Source: Streptomyces sp. NBC_01142 (lineage in GTDB: Bacteria > Actinomycetota > Actinomycetes > Streptomycetales > Streptomycetaceae). From it: DNA of 64,000 nt. Shown here piece by piece: positions 8,810 to 17,467 of the stretch. Within the stretch, counting starts at the first letter, position 1; each line of letters opens with the position of its first letter. The stretch is from assembly GCF_026341125.1 (NCBI RefSeq), contig NZ_JAPEOR010000002.1, positions 2,907,001 through 2,971,000 of the forward strand, given 5' to 3'. The notes below the pieces were generated by a model. The model was not told the origin of the DNA. It made no database searches and worked only from the letters and a program-made list of their open reading frames with translations. Position numbers and translations under genes: made by a program.

Positions 8810-9943
8810 ATGGACGGCGGCATCGGTGACCGACACATCGGTGACATCAGCACGCCGGGGCGCCTCGCGGAGTCCGGCGAGGGAATCAGCCTGGAGGAAC
8901 TGGCGCTCGCAACCCGTAACCACGGGCTGCCGCTGGAGGCTCTGCGCTACGACCTCACCCCGGCCGGCCTCCACTACGTACTCGTCCACTACGACATCCC
9001 CGCCGCCGACGCCGCCACCTGGGAGCTCACCGTGCGCGGCCGCGTGCGCACCCCGCTGACCCTGGGCATGCGGACGCTGACGTCCTACCCCGCCGCCACC
9101 CAGCGCGTGACGATGGAGTGCGCGGGCAACGGCCGGGCGCGTCTCACGCCACGACCGGTGAGCCAGCCCTGGCTGGTCGAAGCGGTCGGAACCGCCGAGT
9201 GGACCGGAGTGCCCCTGCGTACGCTGCTGGCCGACGCCGGGGTGGCGGCGGATGCCGTCGAGGCGGTCTTCACCGGAGCCGACCATGGCGTCGAGCGCGG
9301 CGTCGAGCAGGACTACCAGCGCAGTCTGCCGTTGCCGGTCGCCACGGGCGGCGATCCTGAGGTGCTGGTGGCGTACGCGATGAACGGCCGCCCCCTGCCC
9401 CCGCAGCACGGCCATCCCCTGCGGCTGGTCGTTCCCGGGTGGTACGGCATGGCGCAGGTGAAGTGGCTGCGCGACATCTCCCTCACCGACAGCCCGTTCA
9501 CCGGCTTCCAGCAGGCGGTGGCGTACCGCTGCCGGCAGAGCGCCGACGACCCGGGCGAGCCGGTCACCCGGATCGCGCCACGGGCCCTGATGATCCCGCC
9601 CGGGTTCCCCGACTTCATGTCCCGGGCCCGTGTCGTACGCCCCGGCCGGGTGCGGCTGGAGGGCCGGGCGTGGTCCGGCCACGCCCCGGTGACCCGGGTG
9701 CGGATGAGCACCGACGGCGGCCGTTCCTGGAGCGAGGCGGAGCTCGCTGCGCCGGACGGACACGGCTGGGCCTGGCGGCGCTGGCAGGCATCGTGGACCG
9801 CCACGCCCGGCAGTCATGTGCTCAGCGTCCGCGCCGAGGACGCCGAGGGCCACACCCAGCCGCTGGACCAGCCGTGGAACCGCGGCGGCTTCGCCAACAA
9901 CCTCGTCCAGCGGATCTCCGTGCTGTGCCTGCGGGACGGCTGA
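8810..9943 (+). CDS. Sulfite oxidase-like molybdopterin-dependent oxidoreductase
   Basis: 377 residues. An oxidoreductase molybdopterin domain carries the Mo-ligand cysteine in RVTMECAGNGR (C104) and the substrate/cofactor loop PLRLVVPGWYGMAQVKWL. The C-terminal Mo-co dimerisation (Ig-like) domain has PGRVRLEGRAWSG and VRMSTDGGRSWSEAEL. No heme domain and no Tat signal are visible, so it is a cytoplasmic SoxC/YedY-related form; the electron acceptor is unknown. The ATG 8810 start has GGGGAG about 12 bases upstream; a nearer ATG at 8802 is out of frame. Confidence 0.88.
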   Translation: MDGGIGDRHIGDISTPGRLAESGEGISLEELALATRNHGLPLEALRYDLTPAGLHYVLVHYDIPAADAATWELTVRGRVRTPLTLGMRTLTSYPAATQRVTMECAGNGRARLTPRPVSQPWLVEAVGTAEWTGVPLRTLLADAGVAADAVEAVFTGADHGVERGVEQDYQRSLPLPVATGGDPEVLVAYAMNGRPLPPQHGHPLRLVVPGWYGMAQVKWLRDISLTDSPFTGFQQAVAYRCRQSADDPGEPVTRIAPRALMIPPGFPDFMSRARVVRPGRVRLEGRAWSGHAPVTRVRMSTDGGRSWSEAELAAPDGHGWAWRRWQASWTATPGSHVLSVRAEDAEGHTQPLDQPWNRGGFANNLVQRISVLCLRDG

Positions 9944-10290
9944 TGCGGCTTCTCGCCGGTGCGGGGGCCGTCCGCACAGCCGCCGCGCGCAGGAGCCCGG
10001 GGATCCGCACGTCGGTGCAGCGCCTTGACGATGCGGGCCTGCTTCCCGGGGCCGGGCTCGTGCGGCGCGCCGCGCAGTACGGCACGGAGTGCGGCTTCGC
10101 TCAACTCGCGGTCCACAGCAGGCACTTCGGGGACGACGACGCACAGCGTCCGGGCGGAGAACCGGTGATCGTGCCAGTCCGCCTCGGCGGGATGCGTGAC
10201 GGCGAGCTCTTCGATCGCAGGTCGGAGCGTACGAGCCGCCGGATCGCACGCGCACTCGGATTCCCCGTCGGCCGGCGGGGCCCGCCGGGG
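9944..10290. other. Stretch without a confident gene
   Basis: About 350 bases. The minus strand stays open and reads ARTLCVVVPEVPAVDRELS then AALRAVLRGAPHEPGPGKQA, which has a protein-like feel and may be the remains of a gene, but there is no clear start or ribosome site and I cannot name a family. Confidence 0.3.
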
Positions 10291-10899
10291 TCAGGAGCCG
10301 GGCAGCACGACCACCGCGAGGGCGGTCACCGTGGTGCCGTCCCGGAACCGCAGCAGGAACTCCACCTTCTCGCCGAGCTTCAGCTCGGGCGGGTCCTGGA
10401 CCATCACATCCGCCACCGCCGGGGACATCTTCACGTCGCTGCCGGCGGGGACTTTCAGCGCGGGCACCGCCTTCATCCGGCCCGCACCGTCGACCACCAC
10501 ATCGCGGGCCAGCATGGTGGTCGTGCCGAGCACCGGGGCCTCCACCGAGACGAGGGTGGCGTCGGTGCCGCCGGTGTTGCGCAGATCGAGGTAGGCCACC
10601 GTGTCCCTGGCCGCGAGGGGCTGGACGATCCGGGCGCGGGTGACGGTGATCTCCGCCGGGGGCGCGCCCGCCGAACCGCTCTTCACATAGGCCACGAGCA
10701 GGGCAAGCGTCACGGCGCAGGCCCCTACGGGCACCAGTACGGCGGCAGCCATCGCCGCGTTCCTTGTCTCGCGCAGCCCGGACTCCGCGGACTGGTCGCC
10801 GGAGTCGGCCACGTTCCCGGACTCGGCCGGATCCCCGGAGTCACCCGGGCCTTCGGCGGTACCAGGGGGACCGGCGGGGTCAGCGGAGGCTGAGGTCAT
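10291..10899 (-). CDS. PCu(A)C-like copper chaperone, membrane anchored
   Basis: 202 residues. An acidic, disordered N-terminus (about 1-45) leads to one transmembrane helix (AAMAAAVLVPVGACAVTLAL) and an extracytoplasmic beta domain of the DUF461/PCu(A)C type: ITVTRARIVQPLAARDTVAYLDLRNTG..., then VPAGSDVKMSPAVADVMVQD and LKLGEKVEFLLRF. PCu(A)C proteins pass Cu(I) to cytochrome oxidase. The strict H(M)X10MX21HXM copper ligands are not obvious, so its copper role rests on position: last gene of the copper operon, its start overlapping the end of copA by 20 bases. Confidence 0.75.
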   Translation of the reverse strand: MTSASADPAGPPGTAEGPGDSGDPAESGNVADSGDQSAESGLRETRNAAMAAAVLVPVGACAVTLALLVAYVKSGSAGAPPAEITVTRARIVQPLAARDTVAYLDLRNTGGTDATLVSVEAPVLGTTTMLARDVVVDGAGRMKAVPALKVPAGSDVKMSPAVADVMVQDPPELKLGEKVEFLLRFRDGTTVTALAVVVLPGS

Positions 10900-13198
10900 C
10901 GGAACCCTTCCAGGAGCCGGTGGCGGGACGGCCGGACCCCAGGCCGTGGCCCAGGGTCCGGGTGCGCGGCCCGGCAGCCGCCCGGTCGGCGCGCAGCCGC
11001 AGGCTGTTGCCGACGACGAGCACCGAGCTGGCGGACATGGCCAGCGCCGCGAACATCGGGTTCAGCCAGCCGGTAGCGGCCAGCGGCACGGTGACGGCGT
11101 TGTATCCGAACGCCCAGACGAGGTTGGCCCGGATCGTGGTGAGCGTGCGGCGGGTGAGCAGTACGGCAGCGACGACGGCCGCCATGTCCTCCCGTACGAG
11201 CGTGATGTCGGCCGCCCCGATCGCCGCGTCCGTACCGCTGCCCATGGCGATTCCGAGGTCGGCCGCGGCAAGGGCGGCCGCGTCGTTCACGCCATCGCCG
11301 ATGACCGCGACCCGCCGCCCCTCGGCGCGCAGGGCGGCGACCAGTTCCGACTTGCCCTGCGGAGTGACGCCCGCGTGCACGGCGGTGATGCTCAGCTCAC
11401 GGGCCACCGCCTGCGCCGCGGCCGGCCCGTCACCGGTCACCAGGATCGGCTCGATGCCCAGGCGTTTCAGCTTGGTCACCGCCGCCCCGCTGGAGGGCCG
11501 CAGGGTGTCCCCGACGGCCAGCAGGGCTACGGGGGCGGAGTCGAGTTCCACGACGACGGCCGTGTGCGCGGCCCGTTCGGCGCGCAGCAGCGCGCCGTGC
11601 AGGGCATCCGGGAGGGGGACGCCGGCCCGGGGGCTGCGTACGGAGACCTGCTGTCCCGCCACCCGGCCGTGCACCCCCTCGCCGTGCACCGCCCGGAAGT
11701 CCGTCACCTCGGGCAGCGCACCACCGCCCGTCCCCTGCCGCGCGGCGGCCACCACCGCCCGGCCGATGGGGTGTTCGGAGCCGTACTCCACCGCGCCCGC
11801 CAGCCGGAGCACGGTGGCGACGTCCGGGCCCTCGGGTGTCACGGCGGTCCCCACCAGGGTCATACGGCCGGTGGTGAGGGTGCCCGTCTTGTCGAAGACC
11901 GCCGTGTCGACGCGGCGCAGCCGCTCCAGTGCCCCGGGATCCTTGATGAGTACGCCGAGCTGCGCGCCCCGGCCGGTGGCGGCGAGGAACGCGGTGGGCG
12001 TCGCCAGTCCGAGCGCGCACGGGCAGGCCACGACCAGGACGGCGACCGCCGCCGTGACGGCCGACTCCGCCTCGGCACCGGCGCCGAGCCAGAAGCCGAG
12101 CACACAGGCCGCCACGGTCACGATGGCCGGGACGAACACCCCCGCGACGGAGTCGGCGAGCCGCTGGATGCGCGCCTTGCCCGCCTGGGCATCCGTCACC
12201 AGCTTGGTGATGCGGGCCAGTTGGGTGTCCGCTCCGACGGCGGTGGCGCGGACGACGAGCAGCCCGCCGGAGTTGACGGCGGCACCCACCACGGGGAAGC
12301 CGGGGCCCACCTCCACCGGCGTCGACTCGCCGGTGACCAGCGAGAGATCCAGCGCGGAGCTGCCCTCGGTCACCACCCCGTCCGTGGCGACCTTCTCGCC
12401 CGGCCGGACCATGAACTCCTGGCCGGTGCGCAGCGCGGAGACCGGGATGCGTGTCCCCCGGCCGTCGTTGCCCTTCACCTCGACGTCCTTCGCGCCGAGT
12501 TCGGCCAGCGCCCGCAGCGCGGATCCGGTGCCGTGCTTGGCGCGCGCCTCCAGGTAGCGGCCGGTGAGCACGAACAGCGGCACGCCGACCGCGGCCTCCA
12601 GATAGAGATGCGCGGCGCCGCCCTCCGCGCTGGGCAGCCAGCTGAACGGCATGCGCATGCCCGGCTCGCCCGCGCCGCCGAAGTACAGGGCGTACACGGA
12701 CCAGAGGTAGGACGCGGCGACGCCGAGGGAGACGAGGGTGTCCATGGTGGCCGTGGCGTGCCGCAGGCCCGCGAGCGCCCGCGCGTGGAAGGGCTGCGAG
12801 CTCCAGATGACGACGGGGGTGGCAAGGGTGAAGCAGAGCCACTGCCAGTAGTCGAACTGCAGGGCGGGGACCATGGACAGCACGAGGACCGGCACCGCCA
12901 GGAACGCGGTGACCAGCAGCCGGTCGCGGTCCACGTCCCGTTCGTCGTCCGTCTCCGTCTGCGGCGCCCGCTCGGGCGGCGGGGGCAACTCGGCGGTGTA
13001 GCCCGCCCGTTCCACCGTGGAGATCAGCACGTCGGTGCTCACCTCGGGCGGATGGGCGATCCTGGCCAGCCCGGTCGCCAGGTTGACGGTGGCGCTCACC
13101 CCGTCGACCCGGTTCAGCTTCTTCTCCACCCGGGCCACGCACGCGGCACAGGTCATACCGCCGATCAGCAGGTCCGTCACCGGCACCCCCGCCGTCAT
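10880..13198 (-). CDS. copA: Copper-translocating P1B-type ATPase
   Basis: Pumps Cu(I) out of the cell. 772 residues from ATG 13198. An N-terminal heavy-metal domain (GGMTCAACVAR, C17/C20) precedes eight predicted helices. The actuator has SLVTGESTPVEVG, the ion-binding helix has CPC (392-394, ACPCALGLATP), the phosphorylation site is D436 (FDKTGTLTTG), and the hinge is GDGVNDAAALAAADLGIAMG. All catalytic motifs are intact. Its start overlaps the stop of the small upstream gene, and the PCu(A)C-like gene overlaps its end, forming a three-gene operon. The CsoR-like operator just upstream suggests copper-induced expression. Confidence 0.95.
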   Translation of the reverse strand: MTAGVPVTDLLIGGMTCAACVARVEKKLNRVDGVSATVNLATGLARIAHPPEVSTDVLISTVERAGYTAELPPPPERAPQTETDDERDVDRDRLLVTAFLAVPVLVLSMVPALQFDYWQWLCFTLATPVVIWSSQPFHARALAGLRHATATMDTLVSLGVAASYLWSVYALYFGGAGEPGMRMPFSWLPSAEGGAAHLYLEAAVGVPLFVLTGRYLEARAKHGTGSALRALAELGAKDVEVKGNDGRGTRIPVSALRTGQEFMVRPGEKVATDGVVTEGSSALDLSLVTGESTPVEVGPGFPVVGAAVNSGGLLVVRATAVGADTQLARITKLVTDAQAGKARIQRLADSVAGVFVPAIVTVAACVLGFWLGAGAEAESAVTAAVAVLVVACPCALGLATPTAFLAATGRGAQLGVLIKDPGALERLRRVDTAVFDKTGTLTTGRMTLVGTAVTPEGPDVATVLRLAGAVEYGSEHPIGRAVVAAARQGTGGGALPEVTDFRAVHGEGVHGRVAGQQVSVRSPRAGVPLPDALHGALLRAERAAHTAVVVELDSAPVALLAVGDTLRPSSGAAVTKLKRLGIEPILVTGDGPAAAQAVARELSITAVHAGVTPQGKSELVAALRAEGRRVAVIGDGVNDAAALAAADLGIAMGSGTDAAIGAADITLVREDMAAVVAAVLLTRRTLTTIRANLVWAFGYNAVTVPLAATGWLNPMFAALAMSASSVLVVGNSLRLRADRAAAGPRTRTLGHGLGSGRPATGSWKGSDDLSLR

Positions 13199-13407
13199 CG
13201 GCTCTCCCGCATCCCGTGCATGCCCGGCATGCCGCCCGGCCCGCCCGGATCCCCGTCGCCGGGGCCCGCCGGGTCCTCGACGCGGTGCAGCCCCGGCGCC
13301 ACCGGACCGACGGCGCGCCCCACCCCGTACGAGACGGCCGTCAGCGCGAGCACCAGGAGCACGAACCCGACCAGAGCCGGGGGGACGGGTATCCCTGAAG
13401 TCCTCAT
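13195..13407 (-). CDS. Small membrane protein, first gene of the copper operon
   Basis: 70 residues from ATG 13407 with GGAGG directly upstream. One transmembrane helix (ALVGFVLLVLALTAVSYGVG) is followed by a Gly/Pro-rich tail with methionines and a histidine near the end (GMPGMHGMRESR). The Met/His tail could bind Cu(I). The stop overlaps the copA start. I do not recognise a named family; similar short Met-rich proteins sit before copA in other actinobacteria as far as I recall. Confidence 0.8.
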   Translation of the reverse strand: MRTSGIPVPPALVGFVLLVLALTAVSYGVGRAVGPVAPGLHRVEDPAGPGDGDPGGPGGMPGMHGMRESR

Positions 13408-13413
13408 ACCTCC

Positions 13414-13430
13414 ATACCGTACGGGGGTAT
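13414..13430. promoter_or_regulatory. CsoR-like copper operator
   Basis: ATACCGTACGGGGGTAT lies 7 bases upstream of the first copper-operon gene. It has the form of the CsoR operator: an ATACC/GGTAT inverted repeat around a G-rich centre. CsoR releases such sites on binding Cu(I). No csoR gene is in the window, so the repressor would act in trans. Confidence 0.65.
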
Positions 13431-13654
13431 AGGGGCGCCGCGCACCCCTACACGCTGTGAGAAAGACCGGCACCCCCGCCGGGAACCCCCAGGGGCTGCG
13501 GTGCGACTGCAGGCCCGTCGTACGACGTCCAGCCCAAGGCGCCCCGGCGGCAAGGGGGTTGAACGCTCCACCGGGCGTCCGGCTGCCCTCGAGAACCGGG
13601 TCCGAAGGACCGCAGGAGCGCCGGGACCTCGGGAGCCGCCCGGACGCCGTCCGG

Positions 13655-14383
13655 TCAGATGCCCAGCCGTGCGGCGATCCCGTCGAGGACGGCCTCGAGA
13701 CCGTTGTCGAACTGCCACTGCGGGTCGTCCTTGCGGCCCGCCTCGGTCAGATAGCGCTGGAAGTGCGGGTAACGGCCGGTGCCCATCAGCCAGATCATCT
13801 GCGGAGCCATCCCCAGGCGCGCATCGTCCCCGCCGCCCCAGCCCTCGCCCTCCAGCAGTTGCAGCCAGGCGACCTCGGCGTGGGCAGTGCCGTACGCGTA
13901 CGCCCCGACCGTGCGGAACACCGACATCGCCGTGTCGGCGTCGAGCCCCAGTCCGTCGAGGGCGGTCAGCGCCCGCTCGGCCACTGCCATCCGGTTGGGG
14001 GTCAGCGCGAGCACCGACTGCGGCGAGGAGAGCCGGCCCAGCCAGGGGTGCCTCAGCATCAGGGCGCGGGTGCCCAGAGCCAGGGCACGCATGGCCTCGC
14101 GCCAGCCGGTGACGTTCTCGGGGAACTCCAGCTCGCCGTAGACCTGGTCGATCATCAGCTGCAGCAGATCCTCCTTGCCCGAGACATAGCGGTACGCCGC
14201 CATGGGCGCGACACCGAGGCCGGAGGCGAGCCGCCGCATGGTGACGGCCTCGAGGCCCTCCGCGTCCGCGAGGGCGACCGCTGCGACCGCGAGCCGCTGG
14301 GGCGACAGCGCGGTGCGGGGGGTGGGCGCGGGGCGGGCCAGCCGCTCCCACAAGGACTCGGCGCCCTTCTTCTGCGTCGTCAT
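13655..14383 (-). CDS. TetR/AcrR-family repressor
   Basis: 242 residues from ATG 14383. The N-terminal helix-turn-helix reads LSPQRLAVAAVALADAEGLE, then AVTMRRLASGLGVAPMAAYRYVSGKEDLLQLM. The C-terminal ligand domain is of the TetR_C_1 (TetR/tetracycline-like) type: WREAMRALALGTRALMLRHPWLG. It is divergent from an FMN reductase gene across a 90-base gap that holds a perfect palindrome, so it most likely represses itself and the reductase-MFS pair. The inducer is unknown; a drug or quinone-like compound pumped by the MFS protein is the simple guess. Confidence 0.9.
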   Translation of the reverse strand: MTTQKKGAESLWERLARPAPTPRTALSPQRLAVAAVALADAEGLEAVTMRRLASGLGVAPMAAYRYVSGKEDLLQLMIDQVYGELEFPENVTGWREAMRALALGTRALMLRHPWLGRLSSPQSVLALTPNRMAVAERALTALDGLGLDADTAMSVFRTVGAYAYGTAHAEVAWLQLLEGEGWGGGDDARLGMAPQMIWLMGTGRYPHFQRYLTEAGRKDDPQWQFDNGLEAVLDGIAARLGI

Positions 14384-14385
14384 GC

Positions 14386-14455
14386 GTACATCGTATCCCC
14401 AGTGGACAACGTACACACCGCTGTGTACGTTGTATTTACTTCGGATACGACGTAC
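14386..14455. promoter_or_regulatory. Nested operator between tetR and the FMN reductase gene
   Basis: A perfect palindrome with 12-bp arms (ACAACGTACACA and TGTGTACGTTGT) and a CCGC centre lies at 14406-14433. It is flanked symmetrically by GTACATCGTATCC (14386-14398) and GGATACGACGTAC (14443-14455), which are inverted copies with one mismatch. The arrangement fits two or more TetR dimers shutting both promoters. Confidence 0.8.
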
Positions 14456-14473
14456 ACAACGAGGGGGATCCCC

Positions 14474-15115
14474 ATGCCCGACACCCGTCACTCCGCCGAC
14501 TGTGCCGACTCCGCTCATTCCGCCCACTCCGCGCGGCCGCTCCGCATCGCGGTCATCGCCGGCAGCACCCGGGACGGGCGCTTCGGCCCGGTGGTGGCCG
14601 GGTGGACCCTCGGTCACATCCAGCAGCGCGAGGACATGAGCGCCGACCTCGTCGACCTGGTGGAGACCCCGCTGCCCACCGTGTTCCCGGCCTTCGGGCA
14701 GCCGCCGGCCGCCGGCACCGAGGAGCTGCTCGCCGCCGTGTCACCGCGGCTGGCCGAGGCCGACGCGTTCGTCGTCGTCACCCCCGAGTACAACCACAGC
14801 TTCCCGGCCTCGCTGAAGAACGCCATCGACTGGCACAACAAGGAGTGGCACGCCAAGCCGGTCGGCTTCGTCTCGTACGGCGGAATCTCGGGCGGCCTGC
14901 GGGCGGTCGAACAACTCCGGCTGGTGTTCGCCGAGTTGAACGCCACCACGATCCGCGAAACCGTCTGCTTCCCGGGCGGCTGGGCGAAGTTCGACACGGA
15001 CGGCGCGGCGACCGACCCGGCGAGCGACGCCGCGGCCAAGACGATGCTCGACCAGCTGGCCTGGTGGGCACACGCGCTGCGTGACGCCAAGGCTGTCCGT
15101 CCCTACGCCGCCTGA
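14474..15115 (+). CDS. NADPH-dependent FMN reductase
   Basis: 213 residues from ATG 14474. After a His/Ser/Ala-rich leader (residues 1-24) comes a flavodoxin-like fold: RIAVIAGSTRDGRFGPVVA binds the FMN phosphate, and TPEYNHSFPASLKNAIDW is the family signature. Relatives reduce quinones, azo dyes, chromate or free FMN. It lies 20 bases before an MFS pump and under the same divergent operator, so the pair may detoxify and export the same compound. The N-terminal HSAHSAHSA-like repeat is unusual and probably disordered. Confidence 0.9.
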   Translation: MPDTRHSADCADSAHSAHSARPLRIAVIAGSTRDGRFGPVVAGWTLGHIQQREDMSADLVDLVETPLPTVFPAFGQPPAAGTEELLAAVSPRLAEADAFVVVTPEYNHSFPASLKNAIDWHNKEWHAKPVGFVSYGGISGGLRAVEQLRLVFAELNATTIRETVCFPGGWAKFDTDGAATDPASDAAAKTMLDQLAWWAHALRDAKAVRPYAA

Positions 15116-15135
15116 CGGCAAGGGAGAACACTCCG

Positions 15136-16677
15136 ATGGACACCACGAGCGGCCTCAGCCGCCTCGGCGCCTTCGGGCTCCTGCTGGGCATGTTCCTGGC
15201 CATGCTCGACGGCCTGATCGTCGGCACCGCGCTGCCCACGATCGTGGGCGACCTCGGCGGCCTCAACCAGCTCTCCTGGGTGGTGACGGCGTACCTCCTC
15301 GCCACCGCGGCGACCACCCCCATCTGGGGAAAGTTCGGCGATCTGTACGGCCGCAAGGGCACGTTCATGGCCGCAATCGTGATCTTCCTGGCCGGCTCCG
15401 TACTCGCCGGACTGGCGCAGTCCATGGGCCAGCTCATCGCGTTCCGCGCCGTGCAGGGCTTCGGCGCCGGCGGGCTGATGGTCGGCGCGCTCTCGATCAT
15501 CGGCGTGCTGGTGTCGCCGCGGGAGAGCGGAAAGCTCCAGTCGATGATCGGCGCGATCATGCCGGTCGCCTTCATCGGCGGACCGCTCCTCGGCGGCTTT
15601 CTCACCGACCGTCTCGACTGGCGCTGGACGTTCTATGTCAACGTCCCCGTCGGGGCCATCGCCCTGCTGATCGTCGCGCTGAGGATCAAGGTGCCGACCC
15701 GGCGGATCAAGGCCCGTATCGACTACCTCGGCGCCGGCCTGCTGACCGTCTCCATCGTCGCCCTGACCCTGCTCGCCGGCTGGGCCGGCACCCACTACGC
15801 CTGGACCTCTCCGCAGATCCTCGCCCTGGCCGCGGTCGGCGTCCTCGCGGCAGCCGCCTTCATCCGCGTCGAGCGGCGGGCCGAGGAGCCGGTCATCCCG
15901 CCCCGGCTCTTCCGCGACGGCAACTTCGCTCTCGCCCAGCTGCTGGCCCTCCTGGCCGGTGCGGTCATGCTCGGCGTGAGCAACTTCCTTCCGCTGTACA
16001 TGCAGTTCGTTCGGGGCATGTCGCCGACGGCGAGCGGGATGCTGCTGCTGCCGCTGATGTTCGGCATGCTCGGCGCCCAGCTGACAACCGGTCACCTGAT
16101 CAGCCGAAACGGCCGCTACCGCAGCTATCCGATCCTCGGCGGCGCCGCGCTGACCCTGGGCTCCCTGGTCCTGCTGCTGCTCGACGTCCGTACCGCCACC
16201 GCCCTGGCCTCCGGGCTGACCCTGGTGATCGGGATCGGCATGGGCCTGCTGATGCAGAGCACCATGATTCTCACGATGAACAGCGCCGACCCCCGCGACA
16301 TGGGCGCGGCAAGCGGCACCGTCACCCTGGTGCGCACCATCGGCGGCTCGCTCGGCATCGCCCTGCTGGGCGCGGCCTATACGGGCCGGATGGAGGCCGG
16401 TCTCGCCGGACAGCTCGGCCCGGAGGCCGCGCACCGGATGGCCACCGGGGGCGGCGGTCTGACTCCGGCCCTCGTCGACGCGCTGCCGCCGCCCCTCCGC
16501 GAAGCCTTCCGTGCGGCCGTCACCGGCGGACTGCACGCCGTTCTGATCGCCTCCGCGGTGATCGCGGTGCTCGCCTTCGCCGCGTCCTGGTTCGTACGGG
16601 AGGTCCCCCTGCGCACCCGGGCGGAAGCCGAACCACAGCCCGCACCCGTCCCTCCCGTCACACGGTCGGCCGCCTGA
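15136..16677 (+). CDS. MFS drug-proton antiporter, EmrB/QacA (DHA2) type
   Basis: 513 residues and about 14 membrane helices. The first helix has motif D (LGMFLAMLDGLIVGTALPTI), and loop 2-3 has motif A (GKFGDLYGRKGTF). Motif C-like glycines are at GGPLLGGFLTDRLDWRW, typical of antiporters. A ribosome site (GGAGAA) precedes ATG 15136. It is the second gene of the TetR-controlled pair and should export a toxic compound or metabolite; substrate unknown. The C-terminal tail is short, proline-rich and cytoplasmic. Confidence 0.9.
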   Translation: MDTTSGLSRLGAFGLLLGMFLAMLDGLIVGTALPTIVGDLGGLNQLSWVVTAYLLATAATTPIWGKFGDLYGRKGTFMAAIVIFLAGSVLAGLAQSMGQLIAFRAVQGFGAGGLMVGALSIIGVLVSPRESGKLQSMIGAIMPVAFIGGPLLGGFLTDRLDWRWTFYVNVPVGAIALLIVALRIKVPTRRIKARIDYLGAGLLTVSIVALTLLAGWAGTHYAWTSPQILALAAVGVLAAAAFIRVERRAEEPVIPPRLFRDGNFALAQLLALLAGAVMLGVSNFLPLYMQFVRGMSPTASGMLLLPLMFGMLGAQLTTGHLISRNGRYRSYPILGGAALTLGSLVLLLLDVRTATALASGLTLVIGIGMGLLMQSTMILTMNSADPRDMGAASGTVTLVRTIGGSLGIALLGAAYTGRMEAGLAGQLGPEAAHRMATGGGGLTPALVDALPPPLREAFRAAVTGGLHAVLIASAVIAVLAFAASWFVREVPLRTRAEAEPQPAPVPPVTRSAA

Positions 16678-16721
16678 ACCGTCGCCGGGCGGTGGCGGTT
16701 CGCTGGCGGTGCGCCTGCCCC

Positions 16722-16749
16722 GGGGTGATCATCGGGGAATGATCACCCC
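16722..16749. promoter_or_regulatory. Perfect inverted repeat covering a start codon
   Basis: GGGGTGATCA (16722-16731) and TGATCACCCC (16740-16749) are perfect arms around an 8-base loop (TCGGGGAA). The ATG of the HhH-GPD gene is at 16739-16741, at the loop/arm border. In RNA this hairpin would hide or expose the start; in DNA it could be an operator. Confidence 0.7.
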
Positions 16750-17326
16750 GATTCATCTCGCCCAGCAGCCCGAGGCCGACGAACTGCTCGGCCGCAGTCC
16801 GCTCGCCGCCCTCGTCGGCATGCTGCTCGACCAGCAGGTCCCCATGGAGTGGGCCTTCTCCGGCCCGTACACCGTCGCGCAGCGCATGGGCAGCGACGAT
16901 CTCGACGCTGCCCGGATCGCCGCGTACGACCCCGACGCCTTCGCCGAGGTGCTCAAGGAGAAGCCTGCCGTCCACCGCTATCCGGGGTCCATGGCCAAGC
17001 GGATCCAGCAGCTGTGCCAGTACCTGGTCGACGAGTACGACGGTGACGCGAGCGCCGTCTGGCGGGATGTGGCCACCGGTGCGGAGCTGCTGGCGCGGCT
17101 GAAGGCACTGCCCGGCTTCGGCGAGCAGAAGGCGCAGATCTTCCTGGCGCTGCTGGGCAAGCAGTTCGGCGTACAGCCGGCGGGCTGGCGAGAGGCCGCC
17201 GGCGCGTACGGCGAGAAGGGCTCCTATCGCTCCGCGGCCGACATCACCGGGCCCGAGACGCTGGCCAAGGTGCGGGAGTACAAGCAGGAGATGAAACGAG
17301 CCGCGAAGGCCGCGAAAAAGACCTGA
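16739..17326 (+). CDS. HhH-GPD-type base-excision repair protein
   Basis: 195 residues. The helix-hairpin-helix is LARLKALPGFGEQKAQIFLALLGKQFG, preceded by the helical HhH-GPD core (LLDQQVPMEWAFSGPYTVAQRMG). It belongs to the small Streptomyces group annotated as HhH-GPD-type DNA repair proteins, related to endonuclease III/AlkA but without the iron-sulfur cysteines. The catalytic aspartate of glycosylases is not clearly placed, so activity is uncertain. ATG 16739 sits inside a perfect inverted repeat and the only G-rich stretch is too close to be a normal ribosome site, which points to leaderless or controlled translation. Confidence 0.82.
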   Translation: MITPIHLAQQPEADELLGRSPLAALVGMLLDQQVPMEWAFSGPYTVAQRMGSDDLDAARIAAYDPDAFAEVLKEKPAVHRYPGSMAKRIQQLCQYLVDEYDGDASAVWRDVATGAELLARLKALPGFGEQKAQIFLALLGKQFGVQPAGWREAAGAYGEKGSYRSAADITGPETLAKVREYKQEMKRAAKAAKKT

Positions 17327-17467
17327 TCAGCGGCGTGTTGAAGCGGACGGTGGGATTCACCGTGTCAATGCGATGAATTGCGCAGTGACTTCCGGCACAA
17401 CTGTTCAAAAAACCTTCAGAGATCGCTAGCTTCCCCTCAACCCTCGTCCTCACCGGGAAGGACCTCT

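Noticed and set aside
10946..13432. An 828-codon plus-strand frame across copA
   Set aside because: Shadow of copA; copA has every ATPase motif while this frame has none.
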